A DNA stretch of 64,000 nucleotides from Clostridia bacterium (GTDB lineage: Bacteria > Bacillota > Clostridia > Christensenellales > Pumilibacteraceae). Made by a program: the position numbers and the translations under genes. Positions within the stretch are counted from its first letter, which is position 1; each line of letters begins with the position of its first letter. Positions 17,665-25,803 of this stretch are shown one piece after another. The stretch spans positions 22,443 through 86,442 of the forward strand of contig JAFXKH010000009.1 of NCBI GenBank assembly GCA_017531795.1. Direction: 5' to 3'. Below the pieces are notes generated by a model. It saw only the letters and a program-made list of their open reading frames with translations. It made no database searches and was not told the origin of the DNA.

Positions 17665-18209
17665 ATATTTAATCCTCCATTTGTAATCTCTACGTTTTGT
17701 TTTATTAAGTCCCTGATAAATACCAGAATTTCTGGGTTATCCATAGGTATATCTTCTAATTCAGCCCTTACTTCCCTAGTGTCAAACACGAATTTCTCGT
17801 TTTCGACGGAGTAAGTAAAGATAAGATTTGAGTCGCCGAGGTCAGTCACGAGAGCAACTATACTGTCAGCAAGGTCCCCTAACGGTGGACGATTAATATG
17901 GTCAAGCTGAAACGTTGCGCTCGTCGTAGTTCCTACGCCCTTTTCTGAAGTTATTGCGAACTCTCCGCCACTCATTTCCGCTATCATTTTCAAAAGAGGA
18001 ATACCCATCCCCACTTTTCTCGTCGTTCTCGTCGTCGTAAACGGATCAGTCACTTTCGCCAAAAACGCTTCGTCCATACCGCAACCGTTGTCCTTAATGA
18101 CGAAAGTCAATAAGTTTGCTTTGACGGTGACCGTTATTTCTATTAACGTTGCTTTGGCTTTGACCGAATTTTCCGCAATGTCGAGAAGATTTAACGATAA
18201 TTCTCTCAC
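17661..18209 (-). CDS. GHKL-type ATP-binding protein in hydrogenase operon
   Basis: 182 residues with a histidine-kinase-like ATPase fold: N box LLDIAENSVKA (about 8-18), G1 box DNGCGMD and G2 region GMGIPLLK. It lacks a phospho-acceptor histidine domain, so it is either an anti-sigma-factor-like serine kinase or an ATP-dependent switch. Overlaps its neighbours by 4 bp on each side. Such genes recur in clostridial [FeFe] hydrogenase operons; the substrate is unknown. One of two GHKL proteins in this operon (see 20486). Confidence 0.82.
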   Translation of the reverse strand: MRELSLNLLDIAENSVKAKATLIEITVTVKANLLTFVIKDNGCGMDEAFLAKVTDPFTTTRTTRKVGMGIPLLKMIAEMSGGEFAITSEKGVGTTTSATFQLDHINRPPLGDLADSIVALVTDLGDSNLIFTYSVENEKFVFDTREVRAELEDIPMDNPEILVFIRDLIKQNVEITNGGLNI

Positions 18210-18901
18210 GTTTTATCTCCTTTGAGATATTTCCATAACCCGTCAATACTACGCTCGGTCAGTTCCATCTCAGAACGAACTGAAATCCCGTCCAAGGTAT
18301 GCGCGTCAGAATCAATAATTATGCGATACGATTTTTCATATTCTTTTATGAAGTCCTCGTCTGCTTTTGTAGAAAGTTCCACGATATCAAATTCTTCGGT
18401 TATTGCGCCGAGAGTGAAAAGCATACTGTTGCTTTCTCTGTCGATATGAGCCGGAATTGCTATACCACCGTACTCTTCTACCCTATTTTTTACTTCATAC
18501 GAAGCAATTTTTGCAGAAGTCAAGAGCAATCGCTTTTCCGTTCCTATTATTTCATCATCCTCGTCGTATACGTTTTGGTTTCCGAATATATCAACTTTAT
18601 TGTCGATTATTACAAATTCCAGACTATTATAAAACGCTTCAAGGTCAGTATACGTACGGAACAGACACAGAATATGAATATCTTCCGTCGTTTGCAATTC
18701 TATTGCCGGAACGACAACTACGCCATACGCCTCGCCTGCCATCATTGCAACTTTTACGTTCGCTATTGCATTGTGGTCGGCTATCGCAACCATATCAATA
18801 CCGCTAACTGCCGAATAACCGACTATTGTTACGGGCGTCATATCGTCATCAGCGCAAGGCGACAAACCGCTATGAATATGAAAATCGTATTTGATCTTCA
18901 T
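18206..18901 (-). CDS. PHP-domain phosphoesterase
   Basis: 231 residues of the PHP superfamily: DFHIHSGLSPC near the N-terminus and IADHNAI near residue 40 give the first metal ligands, AIPAHIDR (about 150) and a late DSDAHTL (about 195) the rest. A metal-dependent phosphoesterase or nuclease-like enzyme. Within the hydrogenase operon, overlapping the GHKL and DRTGG genes by 4 bp each. The substrate is unknown; pairing with kinase-like proteins suggests it could reverse a phosphorylation, which is inference. Confidence 0.85.
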   Translation of the reverse strand: MKIKYDFHIHSGLSPCADDDMTPVTIVGYSAVSGIDMVAIADHNAIANVKVAMMAGEAYGVVVVPAIELQTTEDIHILCLFRTYTDLEAFYNSLEFVIIDNKVDIFGNQNVYDEDDEIIGTEKRLLLTSAKIASYEVKNRVEEYGGIAIPAHIDRESNSMLFTLGAITEEFDIVELSTKADEDFIKEYEKSYRIIIDSDAHTLDGISVRSEMELTERSIDGLWKYLKGDKT

Positions 18902-19224
18902 CTTACACTCTTTATTACGGCGTTATAAACGTCTTCTTTTACGCTAACGATATTAACGCCTTGTACTTTCGCTTTTTGAACAAGCGAATCATCAGGTTCT
19001 ACGCCTTCACAGATCACTACCAGAGATACGTCCGCTAGCGTTGCCACGGCAACGACGTTTACGTTCGCCATAACGGTAAACCAACAACAATCCGTGGGTG
19101 CTTTACCCATTACGTTACTTAAAAAATCCCCTGCGTATCCGCCCTTTACTTTGCGCGCAGAATCGCTTATACAAATTTCTTTCGCGTTGAGTTTTGCTAT
19201 TAAATCCGCAACGGTAAGTTCCAT
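18898..19224 (-). CDS. DRTGG-domain protein (second copy)
   Basis: 108 residues, a small single-domain protein related to the DRTGG domain found with HPr kinase and CBS proteins. It contains a CCWFTVMANVNVVAVA core and ends in a VNIVSVKED segment. ATG 19224 shares one base with the stop of the preceding iron-sulfur gene (TAATG) and has GAGG upstream; longer starts lie inside that gene. Paralogous in length and layout to the protein at 20910. Function unknown; likely a ligand- or phospho-dependent regulator of the hydrogenase. Confidence 0.75.
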   Translation of the reverse strand: MELTVADLIAKLNAKEICISDSARKVKGGYAGDFLSNVMGKAPTDCCWFTVMANVNVVAVATLADVSLVVICEGVEPDDSLVQKAKVQGVNIVSVKEDVYNAVIKSVR

Positions 19225-20468
19225 TATTTCAACCTCGGACACTTTTGGTCCATAGAAATTACTCCGCCGACTTTGTCTTCACAGAATGCCCTACAAGTCG
19301 GCGCTCCGCATAATCCACAGTCAATCTGGGGCAATTCTTCCATCAATTCGTTGATTTTCAACAACCGTTCCATTGCAGTTGCTCTGTCTTTGTGAAGTTT
19401 GAACACGTCTTTTACAGTCGGTTCTCTTTCCCACAAATAATATTCCAAACTTTTCCCTTCATCGGCAAGATGATTGCGCGTCCCGGGGAATTTCGTTCTG
19501 AGTTCGCGAATACGCGCTTTGGCAACGAAAGGATTTTCAATATTCATAACTCCACCTACGCATCCGCCCGTACAAGCGCCGAGTTCTATAAACTCAACTT
19601 CACCAAGCGTACCGTCTTCAAGTGAGTTCAAAATATTTATTACGTTTTCTATTCCGTCAGCGGCAAGGTATTTATCCCTGTATGCAGCAGCGGTTTCACC
19701 ACCCGACGACGCCCATTGAAGTCCTATTATACTCATTTTTGAAAGCGGTTTTACTTCACTCTCAGAAAGTTTATTTATAACGGGTAAAAGTTTCAGATAT
19801 ACGTCGCTATTGGCAAGCACACCGTCAACGTATGGCTTTTGAACGCCGATACCGCATTTAAGCGCGAATACTTTTGCGGGACAAGGCGAAATAAAGAACA
19901 CTCCGATATCCTCGGGCGGTATACCCTTTTCAATCGCTCTATCCCTCGCCAACTTTGCAGTAATATCAACGGGGGCTAATAAATTAAGCAAATTGTCTTT
20001 TAAGTTATGATACTTGACGAGAATCAACTCCAATACCGCAGGACACGCCGTACTGATTACAGGATAATCGTCATTTTTTCGGTCAAAAAGTATTCTGGTC
20101 GTTTCAGAAGCGAGTTCTGCGCCTTTGCCCACTTCCATAACGTCGTCAAATCCTATTTTAAGTAATCCCGTCAAAACGTAATTTACGTCGCTAAGGTTAT
20201 TGAACTGTCCGTAAAGCGAAGGTGACGGAATTGCGATTTTATACTTATAATTATTTATAACGTCAAAGTCGTCATAAGCCGGCTTTTTGGCGTTATGCGG
20301 ACAAAGTCGTACGCACTCTCCGCAAGCGATACATTTATCAAAGTCAACGCTTGCTTTGCCGTCACGAACGCGGATTGCTTCCGTAGGACAACGGCGCATA
20401 CAAGTTATGCACCCTTTGCACTTATCGAAATCCAACGTAACGGTATGTAGTGTTTTGATTCTGTCCAT
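19224..20468 (-). CDS. iron-sulfur protein with hydrogenase-like C-terminal domain
   Basis: 414 residues. A two-cluster ferredoxin domain (CKGCITCMRRCP at about 17 and CIACGECVRLCP at about 47) is followed by a domain related to the [FeFe] hydrogenase large subunit. Its H-cluster-like motifs are reduced: STACPAV replaces TSCCP, SPCPAK stands for PCxxK, and GACTGGCVGG matches the last motif. The proton-transfer cysteine next to the first ligand is lost. A CGLCGAPTCRAFCED iron-sulfur motif ends the protein. This resembles sensory hydrogenase relatives rather than a catalytic enzyme. It probably senses H2 or redox state for the signalling proteins around it. Confidence 0.82.
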   Translation of the reverse strand: MDRIKTLHTVTLDFDKCKGCITCMRRCPTEAIRVRDGKASVDFDKCIACGECVRLCPHNAKKPAYDDFDVINNYKYKIAIPSPSLYGQFNNLSDVNYVLTGLLKIGFDDVMEVGKGAELASETTRILFDRKNDDYPVISTACPAVLELILVKYHNLKDNLLNLLAPVDITAKLARDRAIEKGIPPEDIGVFFISPCPAKVFALKCGIGVQKPYVDGVLANSDVYLKLLPVINKLSESEVKPLSKMSIIGLQWASSGGETAAAYRDKYLAADGIENVINILNSLEDGTLGEVEFIELGACTGGCVGGVMNIENPFVAKARIRELRTKFPGTRNHLADEGKSLEYYLWEREPTVKDVFKLHKDRATAMERLLKINELMEELPQIDCGLCGAPTCRAFCEDKVGGVISMDQKCPRLK

Positions 20469-20485
20469 ATTTTCCCTTATCTTTG

Positions 20486-20908
20486 TCAGCTGAAGTTTAC
20501 TATCATCGTAACGGTAGTACCTTTGCCGACTTCACTTTCAATAATTAACTCATCAGCGTATTTTTTCATGTTCGGCAAGCCCATACCTGCGCCAAAACCA
20601 AGATTGCGAATTTCTTCGTTCGCGGTCGAATATCCCGGTTTCATTGCAAGTTCGATATCTTTTATACCCTTGCCATGGTCGATTAATTTGACGACTGATT
20701 TATCGACGTATATATCAACGATTGCTTTGCCTCCGCCTGCGTGGATAACCATATTAATTTCGCCTTCGTACATGGAAATTGCCACTCGTCTTATATCGGC
20801 AGAAGAAACACCCAACTTTCTGAGTTCGTTCTTTACCCTATCAGTTGCCGAGCCTGCTGACAGAAAGTTATCGCCGGCAACGTCGAATTCTAAATGAAGA
20901 GCGCTCAT
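20486..20908 (-). CDS. anti-sigma-factor-like ATP-binding protein (RsbW family)
   Basis: 140 residues of the GHKL ATPase fold close to RsbW/SpoIIAB: a FLSAGSATDRVKNELRKLG opening, VAISMYEGEINMVIHA as N box, DHGKGIKD as G1 and GFGAGMGLPNMKK as G2. RsbW-type proteins phosphorylate or bind partner proteins. One base separates it from the upstream DRTGG gene. Its partner may be one of the neighbouring proteins. Confidence 0.83.
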   Translation of the reverse strand: MSALHLEFDVAGDNFLSAGSATDRVKNELRKLGVSSADIRRVAISMYEGEINMVIHAGGGKAIVDIYVDKSVVKLIDHGKGIKDIELAMKPGYSTANEEIRNLGFGAGMGLPNMKKYADELIIESEVGKGTTVTMIVNFS

Positions 20909-20909
20909 A

Positions 20910-21254
20910 TCATTTACCCGATTTCAAACCTGCGCTATAAAGCAAACCGCAAGCGGAAAACATTCTGCGTGGAGTACGAATAATCGTAATCCCTTTCGCC
21001 CGCGCAAGTTCTATCATTTCGGCAGTAGGCTCTTTACCTCTGACGAATGCGATACAAATCATATCCATCATAACTGCCGTACGAATAACCTGTGGATTGC
21101 AAAGTCCGGTTATGAGAAGAGCCTGATCTTTTACGTAAGCCAATACGTCGCTCATCATATCTGAACCGCAAGCGGCCTGAACTTCACGATCAGCCTGCTC
21201 TTCACAGCATAATATCTCACCTTGAAGAATTTCTGCTACGTCTTTAATTTTCAT
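20910..21254 (-). CDS. DRTGG-domain protein (first copy)
   Basis: 114 residues. N-terminal MKIKDVAEILQGEILC, then a cysteine-containing helix and a core VKDQALLITGL; the segment RAKGITIIRTP near the C-terminus is typical of stand-alone DRTGG proteins next to [FeFe] hydrogenases. Same family as the gene at 18898 but only distantly similar. Located right after the NuoE-like subunit. No catalytic residues are recognisable. Confidence 0.77.
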   Translation of the reverse strand: MKIKDVAEILQGEILCCEEQADREVQAACGSDMMSDVLAYVKDQALLITGLCNPQVIRTAVMMDMICIAFVRGKEPTAEMIELARAKGITIIRTPRRMFSACGLLYSAGLKSGK

Positions 21255-21286
21255 AAAATTTCTCCGCGTTTGAGTATACTTTGATC

Positions 21287-21781
21287 TTAATACTTGGCCA
21301 ATATACTTTCAACTTCATTCGGCGTTACTTTACCGTAAACGTCGTCATTTACCATCATAACGGGTGCTAAGCCACAGCAACCAACACATCTAGTTGCATC
21401 AAGCGAAAACTTTCCGTCGGGAGTACATTGTCCGTCATCGATGTTAAGAACTTCTTTGAGTTTATCGAAAACGAGTCCTGCGCCCTTAACGTAACATGCG
21501 GTTCCAAGGCATACCGATACTCTGAATTCTCCCTTGGGATATAAAGAGAATTGAGAATAGAAAGTTGCTACACCATACACTTCGGACAAGGAAACGCCCA
21601 TTTCTTCTGCAACTATAAGCTGAACTTCCTTGGGAAGATAACCATATATTTCCTGAGCAGTCTGAAGAGCCGACATTACGCCAATACCCTTGCTTTTAAG
21701 ATCTTTAAGTTCTGCTCTAAGTTGTTCCTCTTGCTGTTTAGTACCCTTAAAAGGCACAGCCTGCTTATTTGAATCTGACAT
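21287..21781 (-). CDS. hndA: hydrogenase subunit NuoE-like (HndA/HydC)
   Basis: 164-residue thioredoxin-like [2Fe-2S] protein passing electrons between NAD(P)H flavin and the catalytic subunit. Cluster ligands are CLGTACYVKG and CVGCCGLAPVM. ATG 21781 has AGGAGG 5 nt upstream; an in-frame GTG at 21808 lies before this ribosome binding site and is rejected. It is the first gene of the hydrogenase operon, but six regulatory genes separate it from its partner subunits. Confidence 0.94.
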   Translation of the reverse strand: MSDSNKQAVPFKGTKQQEEQLRAELKDLKSKGIGVMSALQTAQEIYGYLPKEVQLIVAEEMGVSLSEVYGVATFYSQFSLYPKGEFRVSVCLGTACYVKGAGLVFDKLKEVLNIDDGQCTPDGKFSLDATRCVGCCGLAPVMMVNDDVYGKVTPNEVESILAKY

Positions 21782-21818
21782 TGTAACCTCCTGGTGGTCT
21801 ACTGCCACGCTATAAAAA

Positions 21819-21847
21819 ATTATACCAAAACGGCATTAAAAAGTAAA
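21819..21847 (-). promoter_or_regulatory. sigma-A promoter of the hydrogenase operon
   Basis: Minus strand TTTACT (21842-21847), 17 bp, TATAAT (21819-21824), 38 bp before the first ATG. Confidence 0.75.
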
Positions 21848-21904
21848 CCGATTTATGTCTATTTGAAGATAAATATTTCGTTTTATCATATTTATATTCT
21901 TATT

Positions 21905-21922
21905 AAATACAAAAATTGTATT
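21905..21922 (-). terminator. short hairpin at the end of the GNAT gene
   Basis: AATACAA and TTGTATT around a 3-nt loop, followed on the minus strand by a short T run. A weak terminator at best; it overlaps the last codon of the GNAT gene. Confidence 0.35.
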
Positions 21923-22466
21923 ATTTATTTTCTTTACAACCTTTACAATCGTGTTGACAGTTTTTACAAGCAGAGGAGCCTTCATCAAGGTTTTTATAAA
22001 ATAATACAATATCTCCAAAACTGCCGTCTGCGAAAGCATAGCCGTTTTTCACTTCTCCGATTCGCTTGAAGCCAACTTTTTCATACAGTCTGATTGCAGA
22101 AATATTTGTGGACAAGACTGCGTTGAACTGTAAAATCTTAAAGCCGAATTTTGGCGCGATATATAAGCAATGACTTACCAACAATTCGCCTATCCCCTCT
22201 CCGCGATAATCTTTGCTAACCGCAAAAGAAGCGTTTGAAATATGTCCACAATGTCCAACGTTATTTGGATGAAGAATATATAGTCCCACGATTTGCTCAG
22301 ACACTTCAGCAACGGCGCAATACGTCTGCTCGTTAAAAAAAGCTTGCGCTTCTTTCTCATCAAACTCTTTGTTTTGAGGGAAAGCGTTGCCTTCTCTTAC
22401 TATTTCGTTCCACACTTTTGTCATCGTGGGAATATCTTTTTCTACGTATTTTCTTACTGTTATCAT
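21921..22466 (-). CDS. GNAT-family N-acetyltransferase with cysteine-rich tail
   Basis: 181 residues. The acetyl-CoA-binding motif DYRGEGIGELLVSH lies near residue 87 and RLYEKVGFKRIGE near 128, both standard GNAT elements; N-terminal sequence ITVRKYVEKDIPTM. The substrate is not predictable. Unusual: the last 15 residues hold four cysteines as C-x2-C-x3-C-x2-C (CKNCQHDCKGC), a possible zinc or iron-sulfur site not part of the GNAT fold. The start overlaps the trmO stop by 4 bp. Confidence 0.88.
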   Translation of the reverse strand: MITVRKYVEKDIPTMTKVWNEIVREGNAFPQNKEFDEKEAQAFFNEQTYCAVAEVSEQIVGLYILHPNNVGHCGHISNASFAVSKDYRGEGIGELLVSHCLYIAPKFGFKILQFNAVLSTNISAIRLYEKVGFKRIGEVKNGYAFADGSFGDIVLFYKNLDEGSSACKNCQHDCKGCKENK

Positions 22467-23152
22467 AAATTTCCTTTTTCTATTGAAATTACTTCCACTT
22501 CTTTATTTTTTACTTTGAATTTTATTTCATATCCGGCGAAAGAGAAACCGTATACCCGTTCGGGATCATCATGATAACCCGGTCTTGGATCTTGCTCTAA
22601 AACCGAAATTAACGCGTTTAATTTTTGTGACGGGAACTTTTGAGAAAGTTTTTCATCAATATATACGTTTAATTTTAAGTTATTCAGCCCTTCGGTAAAA
22701 CCGCCACGGGCGTTTTCGTGCGAATCGGTATACGCAAGATAAGGCTTGACGTCAAAAACAGGCGTACCGTCTGCAATATCTGCGCCCGAAACAACAAGAA
22801 CTTTGCCTTCTTTCGTATCAATAACCTCATCAAGCCGAACGGAGGACAAACCAATCGGATTAGGACGAAACGGGGATCGGGTTGCGAAAACGCCTACTCG
22901 TTTATTTCCACCGAGTTTGGGTGGGCGCACGGTTGCTGACCAATCTTCCCTGTCCGATCTGTCAAAATACCAAAGCAACCATAAGTGAGAAAAGTCTTCA
23001 ATACCTTTCAAAGCATCTGCGTTGCGATATTCAGGCTCAAATATTACGTACGATTTCAACTCGCTGACAAGCCCACTTTGTCTGGGTAAACCGAATTTGT
23101 CGGAAAAATCAGATTTTATCCGCGCTATTATTTTCATACCGATTTCTTTCAT
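22463..23152 (-). CDS. trmO: tRNA (N6-threonylcarbamoyladenosine37-N6)-methyltransferase TrmO
   Basis: SAM-dependent enzyme of the TsaA/YaeB beta-barrel family that methylates t6A37 in some tRNAs; 229 residues. Diagnostic segments are FATRSPFRPNPIGLSSVRL around residue 75 and FDVKPYLAYTD around 125, and the C-terminal domain has DPRPGY. ATG 23152 is 6 nt after a TATAAT box, with no Shine-Dalgarno, so a leaderless start is likely; the in-frame ATG at 23137 is an alternative. The frame is open up to 23251, but those residues lie upstream of the promoter. Confidence 0.9.
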   Translation of the reverse strand: MKEIGMKIIARIKSDFSDKFGLPRQSGLVSELKSYVIFEPEYRNADALKGIEDFSHLWLLWYFDRSDREDWSATVRPPKLGGNKRVGVFATRSPFRPNPIGLSSVRLDEVIDTKEGKVLVVSGADIADGTPVFDVKPYLAYTDSHENARGGFTEGLNNLKLNVYIDEKLSQKFPSQKLNALISVLEQDPRPGYHDDPERVYGFSFAGYEIKFKVKNKEVEVISIEKGNL

Positions 23153-23158
23153 ATCTTT

Positions 23159-23187
23159 ATTATAGCAGTTTTTGCAAACAAACACAA
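23159..23187 (-). promoter_or_regulatory. sigma-A promoter of trmO, leaderless geometry
   Basis: Minus strand TTGTGT, 17 bp, TATAAT, then 6 nt to ATG 23152. Confidence 0.65.
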
Positions 23188-23232
23188 ACGATATGCTTTT
23201 CTTTTGCAAACATTTCCCGAAAATCCACGCAA

Positions 23233-23280
23233 CCAAAAAAAGGTAATGCAATTCTCTCGTGTGAAAATCGCATTACCTTC
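23233..23280 (-). terminator. terminator of the ygiQ gene
   Basis: On the minus strand GGTAATGC pairs with GCATTACC across a 20-nt loop and is followed by seven T. It lies about 70 bp after the stop. Confidence 0.85.
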
Positions 23281-23351
23281 CCTTTTATGCGTTGTTTTTA
23301 TAATCCGCGTTACTAACAGCAGAAAGTTCCTGCTCTTCTACGAAATATGAT

Positions 23352-25235
23352 TTATTTTTTACGGTTTTGTTTATTGCTTACATTTCGCTTGCTTTTATCA
23401 AATTTTTGCGCTGACGCAGGCTTTGTTTTAGGTTTTACCTCGTCATCATAAACAAGGCAGTTTTTGCCTCTGCCGATAAGATCAAATCTTCCCGCCTTTT
23501 TCAATGCCGAAAGTACTATTTTTTTATTTTCAGGACGGAAATATTGCAAAAGCGCGCGCTGTTCCGCTTTTTCCTGCGCCGTTGTCGGAACGTAAACTTC
23601 TTCCATAGTGAAAGGATCAATTCCCGTATAGAACATACAAGTAGAAACCGTACCGGGCGTGGGATAAAAATCCTGAACTTGTTCGGGATGCAAACCCTCC
23701 TTTTTCAAAAAAAGCGCGAGTTCAATGGCATCGTCGATCTTACTGCCCGGGTGTGATGACATCAAATACGGAACTAAGAATTGTTTTTTGCCGACCTTTG
23801 CCGTCAATTCATAAAAACGATTTTTGAAACGGTTATACACTTCGATATGCGGTTTTCCCATTTTGTCAAGAACGTTTTTCGAGCAATGTTCGGGAGCAAC
23901 TTTGAGTTGTCCGCTGACGTGATGTTCTACGAGTTCTTTGAAAAAACTGTCGTCGTTATCTGCAACGAGATAGTCAAAACGTATGCCGGAGCGCACGAAA
24001 ACTTTTTTAACTTTGGGCAACGCGCGGAGTTTTCTAAGCAAATCAAGATAATCGGAGTGACTAACCCGTACTGCCTTACACATAGTCGGAGCAAGACATT
24101 TTTTATCTGCGCACATACCACGTTTTTCTTGTCCGTCGCAAGAAGGCGCGCGGAAGTTTGCGGTCGGACCGCCTACGTCGTGAATATAACCTTTGAAATC
24201 GGGCATTTGCGTAATTTTTTTCGCTTCTGCTATTACGGAGTCGTGACTGCGACAACTGATTACCCTGCCTTGATGATATGCAAGCGAACAGAAATTACAC
24301 GCGCCAAAACATCCTCTATTGTGAATAATCGAGAATTTAACTTCTTCAATACCCGGCACGCCACCAAGTTTTTTATAAGAAGGGTGATAATCGCGCATAA
24401 AAGGTAACGCGTATACTTCGTCCATTTCCTCTTGTGTAAGTGGTGGCATAGGCGGATTTTGCACCACTATTTTGTCGCCGTGGCGTTGTATTACACGTCT
24501 GCCACGAACGGAATCGTGCATTTCGTGCTGTATACGGCAGGACTTGGCGTAATCTTTTTTGCCACGTTCTGTAAGCGCTGACACCGCCTCAAAAGACGGA
24601 CACTCTTTCGCCGAGCCCGGTTCATAATCCACCGTTTTTACGGCGTAACAAGTTCCGAGAATATTACGAAGTTCGCTTACGTTCTCACCCGCGTTCAATC
24701 TATCGGCTATTTCAACGATATGTTTTTCGCCCATACCGTACATCAATAAATCTGCCGAAGAATCAATCAATACGGACGGGCGGACTTTATCGTCCCAATA
24801 ATCGTAATGCGCAAAACGGCGAAGCGATGCTTCCAGACCGCCTATGCAAACGGGAACGTTCCCGAACAAACGACGAACGGCTTTTGAATATACGATAACC
24901 GCGCGATCAGGTCGTGAGCCTGCCTTGCCACCTGCCGTGTAGGCATCGTCACTTCTGCGTTTTTTGGACGCTGTGTAATGCGCCACCATTGAGTCGATAT
25001 TACCGCCGTTTATTAAGAACGCAAGACGCGGACGACCAAATCTCTTATAGTCGTCGTCCGTTTTCGGTTGAGGTAAAATACAAACCTTATAGCTCGCTTT
25101 TTCCAAAACACGGGAAATTATCGCCGTGCCGAAAGAGGGGTGATCAACATACGAGTCACCCGTAATTAACACGAAGTCGGGTTGAACCCAACCACGTTCT
25201 GACATTTCTTCTTTCGTTATTGGTAAAAAAGGCAT
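23352..25235 (-). CDS. YgiQ-family radical SAM protein
   Basis: 627 residues of the UPF0313/YgiQ family, of unknown biochemical function. An N-terminal B12-binding-like domain (VLITGDSYVDHPSFG) is followed by the radical SAM core with CFGACNFCSLA, the CxxxCxxC ligands for the [4Fe-4S] cluster near residue 310, then a DUF3362-type C-terminal domain ending in a basic, low-complexity tail. Length is normal. ATG 25235 has AAAGGAC upstream and lies within the last codons of the decayed DUF2188 frame. Confidence 0.93.
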   Translation of the reverse strand: MPFLPITKEEMSERGWVQPDFVLITGDSYVDHPSFGTAIISRVLEKASYKVCILPQPKTDDDYKRFGRPRLAFLINGGNIDSMVAHYTASKKRRSDDAYTAGGKAGSRPDRAVIVYSKAVRRLFGNVPVCIGGLEASLRRFAHYDYWDDKVRPSVLIDSSADLLMYGMGEKHIVEIADRLNAGENVSELRNILGTCYAVKTVDYEPGSAKECPSFEAVSALTERGKKDYAKSCRIQHEMHDSVRGRRVIQRHGDKIVVQNPPMPPLTQEEMDEVYALPFMRDYHPSYKKLGGVPGIEEVKFSIIHNRGCFGACNFCSLAYHQGRVISCRSHDSVIAEAKKITQMPDFKGYIHDVGGPTANFRAPSCDGQEKRGMCADKKCLAPTMCKAVRVSHSDYLDLLRKLRALPKVKKVFVRSGIRFDYLVADNDDSFFKELVEHHVSGQLKVAPEHCSKNVLDKMGKPHIEVYNRFKNRFYELTAKVGKKQFLVPYLMSSHPGSKIDDAIELALFLKKEGLHPEQVQDFYPTPGTVSTCMFYTGIDPFTMEEVYVPTTAQEKAEQRALLQYFRPENKKIVLSALKKAGRFDLIGRGKNCLVYDDEVKPKTKPASAQKFDKSKRNVSNKQNRKK

Positions 25236-25441
25236 TGTTTTTTGTCCTTTTGCACGTAGGTCTGCTTTCTTATTTTTCCGTCTACCTTATGAATAACGAT
25301 ATTATCTTCCTGATTACCCGCCACTCTTTTGGCATACTCTATCGCCTCTTTCTGCGTGGCGAAAACCTTTAATGATTTTTCGGCTTTTTCGCCTTTTACT
25401 TGTCACTTGCCGTCCTCGTTTAACGAAGCGTGTACTTTTGC
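25217..25441 (-). pseudogene. decayed DUF2188 protein
   Basis: Read on the minus strand, this stretch encodes about 70 residues with a clear DUF2188 pattern: VHASLNEDGK, stop, QVKGEKAEK, then FATQKEAIEYAKRVA and VIHKVDGKIR. The TGA at 25403-25405 sits where the family has a tryptophan (DGKW). No ATG, GTG or TTG precedes the conserved part in frame; a TAA stop lies upstream near 25480. The frame runs into the start of ygiQ. Other genes here use TGG for tryptophan and TGA for stop, so recoding is not supported. Confidence 0.72.
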
Positions 25442-25638
25442 CCTATCGCCACAATATCGCCTTATAGGTTGTTGTTTAAATTATATAATAATTTGCGAAT
25501 AAATGCAAGAATTTTGTACGTATTGCGTACTTTAAGAACAGATTTCAATTCCCGAAACATTGTTTTCCAAAAAAATTGAAAGCGAGAAAATATTTTTAAT
25601 TTTTAACAAATAATCTTACTCATATCGATTGATTATCC

Positions 25639-25667
25639 TTGACATTAACCGCCTACTTTGGTATAAT
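25639..25667 (+). promoter_or_regulatory. consensus sigma-A promoter of tRNA-Ser
   Basis: TTGACA, 17 bp, TATAAT; 12 bp before the tRNA. Confidence 0.9.
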
Positions 25668-25679
25668 CAATCTTGCTTT

Positions 25680-25771
25680 GGAGAAGTACCCAAGTGGCTC
25701 AAGGGGCTCCCCTGCTAAGGGAGTAGTGTGGGAAGACTGCAGCGAGGGTTCGAATCCCTCCTTCTCCGCCA
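25680..25771 (+). tRNA. tRNA-Ser (anticodon GCT)
   Basis: 92 nt with an encoded CCA. The acceptor stem GGAGAAG pairs with CTTCTCC, the anticodon stem CTCCC/GGGAG holds loop CTGCTAA, a long variable arm follows, and the T arm is GAGGG TTCGAAT CCCTC. Discriminator G73 fits serine. Its last 12 nt recur at 25941 and (11 nt) at 29138. Confidence 0.95.
25760..25771 (+). repeat. tRNA 3'-end repeat, copy 1 (inside tRNA-Ser)
   Basis: CCTTCTCCGCCA at the tRNA end. The same word occurs at 25941-25952 and 11 of 12 bases at 29138-29148, all in the same orientation. Looks like an integration attachment core. Confidence 0.6.
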
Positions 25772-25780
25772 TAAAAAAAT

Positions 25781-25803
25781 GACACCATAAGGTGTCTTTT
25801 TTT
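25781..25803 (+). terminator. terminator of tRNA-Ser
   Basis: GACACC, loop ATAA, GGTGTC and seven T, starting 10 nt after the CCA end. Confidence 0.9.

Noticed and set aside
25403-25405. TGA read as tryptophan (genetic code variant)
   Set aside because: TGG encodes tryptophan in all intact genes here and TGA ends spoIIIAD, ftsL and mraZ, so the DUF2188 frame is better explained as a pseudogene.
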